Part shown: positions 14,646-22,083 of the stretch, one piece after another
Position numbering within the stretch: the stretch's first letter is position 1
Layout of the letters: the number at the start of each line of letters is the position of its first letter
Assembly: GCF_001320245.1 (NCBI RefSeq)
Contig: NZ_BCBA01000063.1
Coordinates: 36,623-100,622, forward strand
Source: Pseudomonas sp. NBRC 111124
GTDB lineage: Bacteria; Pseudomonadota; Gammaproteobacteria; Pseudomonadales; Pseudomonadaceae
Length of the DNA: 64,000 bases
Reading direction: 5' to 3'
Notes under the pieces: generated by a model
Databases searched by the model: none
What the model was told of the DNA's origin: nothing
Seen by the model: only the letters and a program-made list of their open reading frames with translations
Translations under genes and position numbers: made by a program

Positions 14646-16253
14646 ATGTACGACGCAGTGATCGCCAAAGAAGCGTGCTCCCTTGAGGCGCAGCAGTTTG
14701 TGCCAGGGGAGGTTGTTTCGATCCACAGAGACGGTACAGCGGCTCGTAATGCCGCGGACAAAGCCAACAAGCGCAAAGGCGAATACGGCCTTTTTGTGGC
14801 GGTTCACTCAGAGAGCCTGGTGAAGAAGGGGGATTTGCGAGAAGACCTTTTGAATCAGTACGAGCTGAATGAGCGCCGTGAGTATGGCAAGCGTCTGATG
14901 CGGGCAATCTTGTCTGATGAGCTCACCGGTAAGCGCAACGTAATGGCTGACGACGCTGGATATCACCTGCAGCATTTAGGCATTACCTTGGAGGACCTCA
15001 AGGAGTGGTACGAAGAAGAGGTTCGGGCAGAGCATCTTGAGCAACAGATCCGCTCCCAGGAGCATGCACACTTGCGCGCAAGAGGCTTCGAGGCTCAAAA
15101 GGCGATCGACGAGATTCGGAACCAACCCTGCTTCGCCGTGCCGGCCGTTCGCGGTATCCAGGCCGGGCAGGAGTATTTTCTGGCACAGATTCCATACCCG
15201 ATCCTGGCTCGCTTGTTTGTTTTCGACGAAGAGGAAGCAGTGCCTGCAGAGTTACGCGCTCAGCGCGCGTTGAACAAGAAACGGGCAGAATCCATTAGTG
15301 AATACATGCTCGACAACCGGGACACCTATGTACTGCCGGCGCTCACAGCTAGCGTCGACAAGGCTATGGCTTTCGAAGCACTTGAAGGTATCGAGCAGCT
15401 TGGCACGCTTCACATTCCAATGAGCGCCACCATGCTGATAAATGACGGGCAGCACCGTCGCTTGGCTATCGAAATGGCACTGCGCAACGACGAAACCCTT
15501 CGCCACGAAACAGCGCCGGTACAGATTCACTTTGACCAGGGCCTGCAGCGCTCTCAGCAAATCTTTGCTGACATCAACAGTAAGGCGGTGAAGCCATCCA
15601 GTGCGATCAATGCTCTGTATGACCACCGCAATCCTTACAACACCTGGCTCCAGGATCTCCTCACCCAACTGCCTGCAATCAAGCGCAAAATCGACTTTGA
15701 GAACGGTTCCCCGGGCATGCGTTCGTCTAAGCTTTGGAGCTTGGTTGCCTTCAAAAAATTCGTGACGCTGCTCACTGGGCTCAGCGAGAAAACCATCACT
15801 GGCCTGGAGGATGAAGAGCTAATGGACTGCGCCGACCTTGTGCGTGAGTTCCTTGAAGGTTGCGAGAAGTACATCCCTCAGTGGGGCGACATGCTATCCG
15901 GCAAGATCGCTGCCTCGGACGTTCGCGAAAATTTCGTCATCGGACACGCGGTCTTCCTTGAGGCGCTCGGGATGTTCGGTCGAGAAGCGCTGTTCTACGG
16001 TACGCATCTATCGCCTCAAGAAAAGAACGCCAAGGTCGTTGATCCTGGCAAGGCTAAGTGGCATGTCATGAGACCCCTCGAAGCTCTTCAACCGTCGAAA
16101 AGCGACGGCATGTGGGAGAATCGGTGCGTGGTATTGGGCAAAATGCAGAAGACGGTCGACGGGACCAAAGCTACCGCCGCTCAGCTGCTTTCGATCGCCA
16201 ACATTCCTTTGCCGGAATCGCTGGCCGAGCTGCACCAACGCATCATCAAGTAA
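14646..16253 (+). CDS. DndB-like DGQHR-domain protein
   Basis: ATG at 14646 follows CGGAGG. The 535-aa protein carries the family hallmark DGQHRR at residues 267-272, preceded by strands of the ParB/Srx-like fold and followed by FADINSKAVKPS (about 310-321), as in DndB and related DGQHR proteins. DndB regulates phosphorothioate DNA modification in dnd loci, but no dndACDE or dptFGH genes are visible here, and the N-terminal 150 residues are extra. An orphan plasmid DndB-like protein may read or counteract host DNA modification; this is inference. Controlled by an ACGT promoter. Confidence 0.7.
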   Translation: MYDAVIAKEACSLEAQQFVPGEVVSIHRDGTAARNAADKANKRKGEYGLFVAVHSESLVKKGDLREDLLNQYELNERREYGKRLMRAILSDELTGKRNVMADDAGYHLQHLGITLEDLKEWYEEEVRAEHLEQQIRSQEHAHLRARGFEAQKAIDEIRNQPCFAVPAVRGIQAGQEYFLAQIPYPILARLFVFDEEEAVPAELRAQRALNKKRAESISEYMLDNRDTYVLPALTASVDKAMAFEALEGIEQLGTLHIPMSATMLINDGQHRRLAIEMALRNDETLRHETAPVQIHFDQGLQRSQQIFADINSKAVKPSSAINALYDHRNPYNTWLQDLLTQLPAIKRKIDFENGSPGMRSSKLWSLVAFKKFVTLLTGLSEKTITGLEDEELMDCADLVREFLEGCEKYIPQWGDMLSGKIAASDVRENFVIGHAVFLEALGMFGREALFYGTHLSPQEKNAKVVDPGKAKWHVMRPLEALQPSKSDGMWENRCVVLGKMQKTVDGTKATAAQLLSIANIPLPESLAELHQRIIK

Positions 16254-16264
16254 ACACATCGCTT

Positions 16265-16284
16265 CGAGGCGCGTAGACGCCTCG
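16265..16284 (+). other. Hairpin after DndB-like gene
   Basis: CGAGGCG/CGCCTCG with a 6-base loop and no T-run, so a weak terminator or attenuator rather than a proper terminator. Confidence 0.4.
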
Positions 16285-16306
16285 ATCTGAATTCAAGGAG
16301 ATCGTT

Positions 16307-16720
16307 ATGTCTGTAGGAACCGAGGGGTTGATCTCGGTCGGTACTGCGCTGGTGGCAGTTGTCGCTGCCGCCTGCACTCATGGTGTGCTGCAGCTGCTAC
16401 CAGAAGTGAGCTTTGCCGCGCACAGCTGGATGATGATCGGGGTGCTGATCGCTGTCGGCATACTGGGGGCAGGTCTCTGGTGCGAAATCCAGCCTGATAA
16501 CTTTGGCATGATCTCGGCAATTGCTGTTACACCCCTGGCCGTTGCAGCTTTCTGGGGAGGGCTTTGGCCTGCGATGACGGAGTGGGGAGCGGTCGGCTTG
16601 GCGTTTCCTGGACAGACGCCACCGGTTGCTTGGTGGGCCTCGAGCGCGGTGAAGTGGCTAGGACTCGCAGCAATACTGGGTGGTGGGTACTACTGGCTGT
16701 ACCGGAGAAGCTTCAACTAA
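16307..16720 (+). CDS. Small integral membrane protein (137 aa)
   Basis: AAGGAG lies before the ATG. The product has about four hydrophobic segments (near residues 8-30, 40-58, 68-88 and 108-130) and ends in a short basic tail (YRRSFN). Two small genes follow closely, so it likely heads a three-gene unit. No family recognised. Confidence 0.6.
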   Translation: MSVGTEGLISVGTALVAVVAAACTHGVLQLLPEVSFAAHSWMMIGVLIAVGILGAGLWCEIQPDNFGMISAIAVTPLAVAAFWGGLWPAMTEWGAVGLAFPGQTPPVAWWASSAVKWLGLAAILGGGYYWLYRRSFN

Positions 16721-16751
16721 ATTCGGACTGGATTTTTGATGGGAGGAGCAA

Positions 16752-16994
16752 GTGAATATTGAGATCGAAACCCTTCAGAAGACGGCTCAGCATTGGCGAG
16801 AAAGTAATCAGTGTCATCAGGGGGGAATTGTCCTGATGTGGCAGGGGGCTGTGTACGGTTGGAAAAACGAGCTGCGTGACCCCCAGCATGAACAGCCAGG
16901 CGCTTTCGCCGTCGATTCAGCCGGGAAGGTGTTCATCGCTGAGGGTGGTGACCCCTACAATGGTGCCATGCGCTGGTCACCTCTAGCACTTTGA
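16752..16994 (+). CDS. Unknown 80-aa soluble protein
   Basis: The GTG start at 16752 follows GGGAGGAG. The product contains WQGAVYGWKNELRDP, a pattern of small plasmid-borne hypothetical proteins, and no membrane segment. It lies between two membrane-protein genes. Confidence 0.55.
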   Translation: MNIEIETLQKTAQHWRESNQCHQGGIVLMWQGAVYGWKNELRDPQHEQPGAFAVDSAGKVFIAEGGDPYNGAMRWSPLAL

Positions 16995-17013
16995 TTTGGG
17001 AGATGCACATTTG

Positions 17014-17316
17014 ATGGACGCTCAGGAAGGAGCATTGCGATTTTACGCCTGGGCAATATGGTTCAGCTCCCTGGCGTGGATCGTTAGCAAGCTTGCGGTG
17101 TACTCTGCCGCTCATGGTGGGGTGACCGAGAGCTGGTTGTTCGTAATCCTATTCGGGGTAGTAGCATTGGCGCCCAAGGGCATTCAAGGCCTGATACTAG
17201 CTTCGAACTACCGTAAAGACATGAAGGCGGCAGAGTTGCGTCTTGCGGGTTACAGTCTTGGCTGGGTGATATTGCTAGCCATTGGCCTGTACGGGTTTCT
17301 GAAATATCTCCCGTAG
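17014..17316 (+). CDS. Small membrane protein (100 aa)
   Basis: ATG at 17014 chosen over a TTG at 16996. Three hydrophobic segments are visible (near residues 10-30, 40-62 and 78-97), with a short charged loop between the second and third. No family recognised. Confidence 0.55.
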   Translation: MDAQEGALRFYAWAIWFSSLAWIVSKLAVYSAAHGGVTESWLFVILFGVVALAPKGIQGLILASNYRKDMKAAELRLAGYSLGWVILLAIGLYGFLKYLP

Positions 17317-17335
17317 GGAAACTCGGGAAGTCGAT

Positions 17336-18286
17336 TCAGTATTTTACTTTATAGGTCGGAGAATCCTCCGGCCTCTGGCCGCGCCGATCGTAGAGACGTG
17401 TGGTGCTGATATTGGAATGTCCCAGCCAGGTTTGAACCTTCGCGATATCAGCCTCGTGCTCCAATGCGTTGGTTGCCGCAGTAGCTCGCAACCCGTGCAC
17501 GCCCAGGCCAGCCACCGCTATGCCGGCTGATTTGGCCCAAAACCCGATGATCGAATAGATACCGTTGGCCAGCAAACGAGCCCCGGGCGTACGCCCGCGA
17601 ACGGAGCGAAACAATGGGCCGGTAGTCCGCTCCCCATCAGCCTCCAGATACTGGTAGATCCGCTCTGCCGCCACCGGATGGAGTGGGAGGTAACGAACTT
17701 TGCGGCCCTTGCCATGCACCTTCAAATGACGAATGCCGCGGCGTTCCTGCAGGTCGACAACATCCAAGCTTGCTGCCTCCTCACGACGCAAACCGTGGTA
17801 CAGGAGAACCGCCAGCAGTGCTCGATCCCGAAGCCCCTTTACGCTGTCTTGATCTGGAGCCTCGAGCAACGCCTTGGCCTGGTCGTCGCCCAGCGCCGGC
17901 GTTTTACCTTCATTGCTCTCATTCGGAGGCCGCTTGACGCCATGAACAGGATTTCCTCCCGCTACAGCGTTGCTGTCCAAAAGGTGGTCAAACAAACTGG
18001 TCAGCGCCGCCAGCTTTCGCCGGATCGTCGCAGCTGACAGCACTCTTCGCTCTAGGTCCGATCGCCAGGCAAGAACATGCGCCCGTTGAACCTCCCGGAA
18101 CTGGTCTGGGTGGACAATGCCTACGAAGGCGGTGAAGTCGCCGATATCAATACTGTAGGCGCGTCTGGTCTGAGGATTATCAATGTTGGCCAACCACTCG
18201 GTAGCAGCTGGTACATCCGATAGAGCCAGGTACTGTGCTTCGGTGAGTTTGCCAGGCTGCCTGGTTACCAGGAGTTCTTTCATCAA
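17336..18286 (-). CDS. Tyrosine site-specific recombinase (XerC/D-like)
   Basis: The 316-aa protein has an N-terminal SAM-like core-binding domain and the full catalytic set: Arg in HGLRREE, Lys in GKGRKVR, H-x-x-R in HGLRATAA, H in WLGH and the nucleophile Tyr in RLYDRR. Length matches Xer-type enzymes. Its start overlaps the upstream gene by 4 bp. A dif-like dyad lies directly upstream of the operon (18826-18857), suggesting plasmid dimer resolution rather than integration; no att-like duplicated tRNA end is seen. Confidence 0.9.
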   Translation of the reverse strand: MMKELLVTRQPGKLTEAQYLALSDVPAATEWLANIDNPQTRRAYSIDIGDFTAFVGIVHPDQFREVQRAHVLAWRSDLERRVLSAATIRRKLAALTSLFDHLLDSNAVAGGNPVHGVKRPPNESNEGKTPALGDDQAKALLEAPDQDSVKGLRDRALLAVLLYHGLRREEAASLDVVDLQERRGIRHLKVHGKGRKVRYLPLHPVAAERIYQYLEADGERTTGPLFRSVRGRTPGARLLANGIYSIIGFWAKSAGIAVAGLGVHGLRATAATNALEHEADIAKVQTWLGHSNISTTRLYDRRGQRPEDSPTYKVKY

Positions 18287-18807
18287 CGCATCCGCCGTCG
18301 TCTATTGGGCATGCTGGTTTCGACAGGATCAACAAGCTTCGCGTTAAGCAGCTGCTCCCACCGCTGGGTCTCCGCATCCATTTCAGCTTCACCACGGATT
18401 TCCGCGGCAATGGAGCCTCCAGCCTTTGCTAGCGCGGATCTTGCTTTCGACCAAAAGCCTAGTGCCGATCCCCAAATGTGTACCGGGACGATCGGGACCT
18501 GATGCTGGTCATGAAGCACTTTGAGCGTGGCCAGGCCATGACCATTCGCACGGTACTGATCGTCGACCTCGATCTTGTGAACGTAAACGCGGTCGAGGGC
18601 CGGGTTCAAACCGTACTCAATGCTGCCCACACGAGTAGCGCCGGCATAGATGCCAGCGTAAAGAGTCGGAGAGGGAAAGCCAAACTGCAGCGGGTGCGAA
18701 CTTTCCCGTTCAGTCACTAACTGAACAGGTTCTTCGATTCTGGTCTTTTTAGGGGATTTTCGGCGCGTGTGTTCGAAAAAGTCACGCAGAGGATCAAACC
18801 AGTCCAC
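18283..18807 (-). CDS. GNAT-like acetyltransferase-fold protein
   Basis: The 174-residue protein has a basic, disordered start, then strands and a helix resembling GNAT: VHKIEVDDQYRANGHG (beta4-alpha3 with a weak Q/R-x-x-G-x-G/A loop) and a C-terminal SALGFWSKAR near the usual GFY position. Ends in NRRRRMR. It is coupled to the recombinase by a 4-bp overlap, so it may modify or assist it. Family assignment is tentative. Confidence 0.5.
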   Translation of the reverse strand: MDWFDPLRDFFEHTRRKSPKKTRIEEPVQLVTERESSHPLQFGFPSPTLYAGIYAGATRVGSIEYGLNPALDRVYVHKIEVDDQYRANGHGLATLKVLHDQHQVPIVPVHIWGSALGFWSKARSALAKAGGSIAAEIRGEAEMDAETQRWEQLLNAKLVDPVETSMPNRRRRMR

Positions 18808-18825
18808 GAATCCACTCCCTGCCTA

Positions 18826-18857
18826 AAATTGGTGATAACGTATTTTATCACCAATTT
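18826..18857. other. dif-like recombination core or operator upstream of recombinase operon
   Basis: Perfect 13-bp arms AAATTGGTGATAA (18826-18838) and TTATCACCAATTT (18845-18857) around a 6-bp centre CGTATT. Arms ending in TAA and starting with TTA around 6 bp are the layout of Xer/dif sites. It could also act as operator of the 18807 operon. Confidence 0.6.
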
Positions 18858-18878
18858 AGGAACGTAGGGGGAGGGTGG

Positions 18879-19127
18879 TTATCCTGCGCTTAAACGAGCT
18901 TGAAATGCTTCCATTTCCTGCATAGTGCTGATGTCAGGAACGAGTCTTGGGGTCAGGTTGAGCTGCGCCGAGATGTAGGCCAGCGTCCGAACGCGATCAA
19001 CCGAGGTGTTCATTGCTTTGGCAACGCGCTTGGCTGCACCTGGTCGATTCAACGCGCAATGAGCAGCTTCCAAAATTTGCGCAAGCAAATCATCGTCGAG
19101 CTGGCTGAGCATGTCTTTCAAGTCCAT
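18879..19127 (-). CDS. Unknown 82-aa protein
   Basis: Start ATG at 19127 (MDLKDML) has AAAGGA at a usual distance; an ATG three codons earlier overlaps that site. The product is helical and acidic at its start (QLDDDLLAQILEAA) with an R-V-R segment in the middle that could be HTH-like. It follows the 19172 gene in the same direction. Confidence 0.55.
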   Translation of the reverse strand: MDLKDMLSQLDDDLLAQILEAAHCALNRPGAAKRVAKAMNTSVDRVRTLAYISAQLNLTPRLVPDISTMQEMEAFQARLSAG

Positions 19128-19171
19128 AGGATCCATCCTTTCGTAACCCAACAATAAGAGCCGCGGTCGGC

Positions 19172-19672
19172 CTACAGGGCGGTGATTTCAGCGTTCATGA
19201 TGCAGGCCAGATCGGCGCCCAGTTGCCGGCGAATACGAGCAACAGAGCTATCCGTTGGAGCCGCCTTATAAAACGAGAACTCGGGCGAGCTCGAATGCTG
19301 CAGGACAATCAGATGAGTCTTGCCAAGGCGTTTCAGCCTCCGCAGTTGGGCAACTTCGTCGACCATCTGAGTGATCGCCATGTCGAACCATTCAGGTGCA
19401 TCTGTAGGTTCATCCATGGCGAGGCCCTGGAAAGTCAATTGAAGTTGGTAGCCGTTCGCTTTCAACTCCGCAACCAAAGCCGTCTGCAGCGCAGGGTCGA
19501 TTTCAACGCGAGTCATGCCGCCATCGCCATTATTGGATACGAGTCCAAGCATTTTGTTATGGAGATAGACTTTGCATGACCACGCGAGGCCTCTCGATGT
19601 TTCGGCTTCCTTGTAACCCTTAATGTCCAGCCCGACACCGCGATACGCCTTGATGTTTGAGTACCTGTCCAT
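19172..19672 (-). CDS. Unknown 166-aa soluble protein
   Basis: No signal peptide or membrane segment. The first half looks like beta strands (LAWSCKVYLHNKMLGLVSN), the second half is helical and basic. It is transcribed from the region with dyad site 2 (19713-19740) and probably cotranscribed with the 18879 gene. Confidence 0.6.
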   Translation of the reverse strand: MDRYSNIKAYRGVGLDIKGYKEAETSRGLAWSCKVYLHNKMLGLVSNNGDGGMTRVEIDPALQTALVAELKANGYQLQLTFQGLAMDEPTDAPEWFDMAITQMVDEVAQLRRLKRLGKTHLIVLQHSSSPEFSFYKAAPTDSSVARIRRQLGADLACIMNAEITAL

Positions 19673-19712
19673 AATTGACCTCCGTATTAACGTACAGACA
19701 TTATACCCGTTA

Positions 19713-19740
19713 ATTCCGTATTGTGTATATTATACGGAAT
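19713..19740. promoter_or_regulatory. 28-bp transfer-regulon dyad, site 2
   Basis: ATTCCGTAT-N10-ATACGGAAT, perfect arms, 40 bp upstream of the minus-strand gene at 19672. Confidence 0.75.
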
Positions 19741-19767
19741 AAAGAGGCCAAAAAAAATGGCCCCTAC

Positions 19768-20397
19768 TCAAAGTACAAATCCCAGAGAAAGCGACGATGT
19801 GGCAAGCAACAGGCCCAGCAACAACACCGACTTTAGAGTTGGTTTTTGGTTGATGAATGTCGTTCCGAACAGCCCAGCAGCGACTAAAGGCAGGAGCCAT
19901 CCCACGGGCGCATTGAAAATCATCGAGCAGATATTGAATAGAGGTCCTTTTGCAGAGGCAATTTTCGCCCAATAAGGAACTTGGCCACTGCCAAGCACAA
20001 ACCCAACAGTCATGCACAGACCTGCAAAACAAAGCAGTGCGCATAGAACAAAACCCCAGGCCCTCCATCGAGCAGCATCAGCCACTTTGAGAGCCACAGC
20101 CTGGCTCGCTTCGCTTACAGCAGCCGACAATGTGGACAGTGCCTTCTTTGTCTCAGCATCAGCCATCTCAGCAAATAATGACTTGTGCTTGTCGACCTGT
20201 TTATCAACTTGCCTGGCAATCAGTTCTGGATACTTGGAATACATTGTATCGTAGGACTGCAAAGCCATTAAGATAAGCCAGAGAGAATCATTGTTATGCA
20301 GGTTCAAGGCATTTTTAACCCGATAGAGATCCTGCACCTCTTTCTCAGAAGCCTGTCGTCCTAAGAGCTTCTCAAAGGCAACCTCAATATCATCCAT
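19768..20397 (-). CDS. stbC: StbC-like membrane protein
   Basis: The 209-residue product has a helical N-terminal half (DKQVDKHKSL, possible coiled coil) and three hydrophobic segments in the C-terminal half (near 112-135, 158-178 and 190-208). It is the last gene of a three-gene operon and overlaps the ATPase gene by 8 bp. Position and topology match StbC of IncW/IncN stbABC, which with StbB affects plasmid positioning and transfer. The family call leans on context. Confidence 0.65.
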   Translation of the reverse strand: MDDIEVAFEKLLGRQASEKEVQDLYRVKNALNLHNNDSLWLILMALQSYDTMYSKYPELIARQVDKQVDKHKSLFAEMADAETKKALSTLSAAVSEASQAVALKVADAARWRAWGFVLCALLCFAGLCMTVGFVLGSGQVPYWAKIASAKGPLFNICSMIFNAPVGWLLPLVAAGLFGTTFINQKPTLKSVLLLGLLLATSSLSLGFVL

Positions 20398-21094
20398 TGA
20401 GAACCTCCCCTATCACTTTATTCACATCACGGCGCCACCGGGTAAGTTCAGCTCGGTTTCCGATCGGCAGTTCCTTCAATGCTTGCCCGATCGATAGTCG
20501 TTTGCTGTAGAGGTCGTCACTCACACGATCCGCCAGATCTGGCAGCATCAGAGACTTACCACCAGAACCCTCGATGGATTCTCTGATTTTTGAATTGTTG
20601 TAAAGCTCGAACTTTATTTCGTCACCAAAGTAAGCATTACGAATTACATGGATAGTGGAGTCTGGGAGTGCTTCACGGTATTCCTTGAGCAGTTCTAAGC
20701 TGTCACGTTGCCGGTTAATCACCCACAGCGTGATCAGTTGCCTGTTCAACTCACCGAGCGTGCTGTTCAACGTTTCTCCATACGCTGCTACGCCTTTGTT
20801 ATTCCGTGCAGCGGTATTGACAACTACAACATGATCACGGAATTCGTCGCAGACGTTAACAAGATCAATCCAGCCGTTTGCATCGTCCAAATCAATCAGC
20901 CTGCACTCAACTTCGTCTTTATACATCTTCCAAACGTCTGGATTGGAAGTGTCCGATTCAATCAGCAGAATCTTGAAACCAGCCTGCATCAATGTGTCAA
21001 CTAGGCCTACCGTTGTGAAGCTCTTTCCTACGCCACCTTTACCACCACCGACGAGGTAGATTTGACCAACCAGGGCAATCGATTTTTCTTTCAT
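20390..21094 (-). CDS. stbB: StbB-like P-loop ATPase
   Basis: The 234-aa protein begins with a canonical deviant Walker A, GGGKGGVGKSFTT (residues 17-29), as in ParA/MinD-type ATPases, but lacks an N-terminal HTH and has a divergent DTSNPD switch. It resembles StbB of R388-type stb operons rather than the plasmid's own ParA. StbB is needed for conjugative transfer and balances StbA-driven segregation. Confidence 0.75.
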   Translation of the reverse strand: MKEKSIALVGQIYLVGGGKGGVGKSFTTVGLVDTLMQAGFKILLIESDTSNPDVWKMYKDEVECRLIDLDDANGWIDLVNVCDEFRDHVVVVNTAARNNKGVAAYGETLNSTLGELNRQLITLWVINRQRDSLELLKEYREALPDSTIHVIRNAYFGDEIKFELYNNSKIRESIEGSGGKSLMLPDLADRVSDDLYSKRLSIGQALKELPIGNRAELTRWRRDVNKVIGEVLNG

Positions 21095-21105
21095 AGGTTC
21101 TCTCC

Positions 21106-21534
21106 TCAGATGTCATCCGTATCATTTTTCGGTGTAAACCCGGGATTTCCTTGTCGTGTTACCCCGGTTGTTACCTGGCGTCCACTTGGCACAGCTTCAG
21201 TACCTTTCTCAGTGGATTTTTCTTTGCTCCCTTGGTGAACCTCAGCGGGAGCCCTACGACGTGTTACAGGCGTGCGTCGATTTCGACCTTTCGCCGAACC
21301 CCTCGCCCTAGTGAGATAGCTTTTCAGCGTTGTCTCTGAAATTGGCATTCCACCTGCGGTCAAAATCTCCGAGATTTTCGCCAGGCTGTATCCACGCGCC
21401 TGCAGAACCTTTATCGACTCTTGCATCATCTCGACTGCCTTCAGCTTCGAGACCGGCTTGTCCGGTTGCTCCACCTCTGGCAGGTTTTCGAGATCACCCA
21501 TGAGCTTCTCGATTTGCGAAATGGTGAATCCCAT
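21106..21534 (-). CDS. stbA: StbA/accessory DNA-binding protein of the stb-oriT region
   Basis: Residues 28-75 form an HTH-like helical block (ARGYSLAKISEILTAGGMPIS), followed by a basic, disordered tail rich in R, K and T. First gene of the stb operon, divergent from the mobilisation genes. StbA of R388 binds repeats upstream of its operon next to oriT; the candidate binding region here is 21535-21780. It could also regulate the 28-bp dyad at 21595. Confidence 0.55.
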   Translation of the reverse strand: MGFTISQIEKLMGDLENLPEVEQPDKPVSKLKAVEMMQESIKVLQARGYSLAKISEILTAGGMPISETTLKSYLTRARGSAKGRNRRTPVTRRRAPAEVHQGSKEKSTEKGTEAVPSGRQVTTGVTRQGNPGFTPKNDTDDI

Positions 21535-21594
21535 TTGGCCTCCCCCCTAATGTCCTCTTTGCCCTGATTCTATGGGCATCCCTTGCGGAGTCAA

Positions 21595-21622
21595 GTTCCG
21601 TACGATAGCCTTGATACGAAAT
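21595..21622. promoter_or_regulatory. 28-bp transfer-regulon dyad, site 3
   Basis: GTTCCGTAC-N10-ATACGAAAT between the divergent stb and mob operons. Confidence 0.65.
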
Positions 21623-21729
21623 GAGGTCTATGGTTTTGGACAGGGTAGGGTTTGTACTCCCGCCATAAATGGCGTCCGTCCAACCGGCATCGCTGGCAGT
21701 CGTTTCACTCCCTTGCGATGCCTACCACC

Positions 21730-21780
21730 CTGCTCAGGGCTACGCCCCGAGACCCCTTGGAACACCTGAGGATCCTGCTT
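21730..21780 (+). other. Candidate oriT/nic region
   Basis: ATCCTG followed by C at 21772-21778 matches the MOB-P nic core (cut after G777). A hairpin CTC-A-GGG/CCC-C-GAG lies about 20-40 bases upstream. The site ends 3 bp before the mobC start and next to the relaxase gene, as expected. Position of the nick is inferred. Confidence 0.5.
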
Positions 21781-22083
21781 ATGAGTACCAGCGAGCAAAG
21801 GCGTCGTACCGGTCGGTTACCACCTATCCGGTGCTTCGAGGATGAAGAGGAAATCGTCCGTGACAAAGCTAAGGACTGCGGGCAGAGCGTGGGTCAATTC
21901 ATGCTCGCTGCTGCGCTGGGAAGGCGTACGAGGTCAAAAGTGGAGGGCCATATCCTCAATGAGTTGAGGAGGCTTGGAGGCCTACAGAAACATCTGTTCA
22001 ATGAAGGCGGTGGAAAACTTTCGAAGGAGTACGCACAGATCCTGGTGGCATTGAAGGCTGCTATTGAAAGGATCGGTTCGTAA
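21781..22083 (+). CDS. mobC: MobC/NikA-like relaxosome accessory protein
   Basis: The 100-aa protein has a basic start (RRRTGRLPPIRC), then a ribbon-helix-helix-like core (FEDEEEIVRDKAKDCG, SVGQFMLAAALGR) and a helical tail. This is the pattern of NikA/MobC proteins that bind oriT beside nic and recruit the relaxase. Its TAA overlaps the relaxase ATG by one base (TAATG). Confidence 0.8.
   Translation: MSTSEQRRRTGRLPPIRCFEDEEEIVRDKAKDCGQSVGQFMLAAALGRRTRSKVEGHILNELRRLGGLQKHLFNEGGGKLSKEYAQILVALKAAIERIGS

Noticed and set aside
17336..18286. Integrase of an integrative element
   Set aside because: No tRNA gene or duplicated attachment site is visible near it, and the plasmid replication and partition genes argue against integration as its main role.
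18826..18857. Rho-independent terminator
   Set aside because: The arms are AT-rich and only a short T-run follows on either strand; a recombination core or operator fits better, though a terminator role is not fully excluded.
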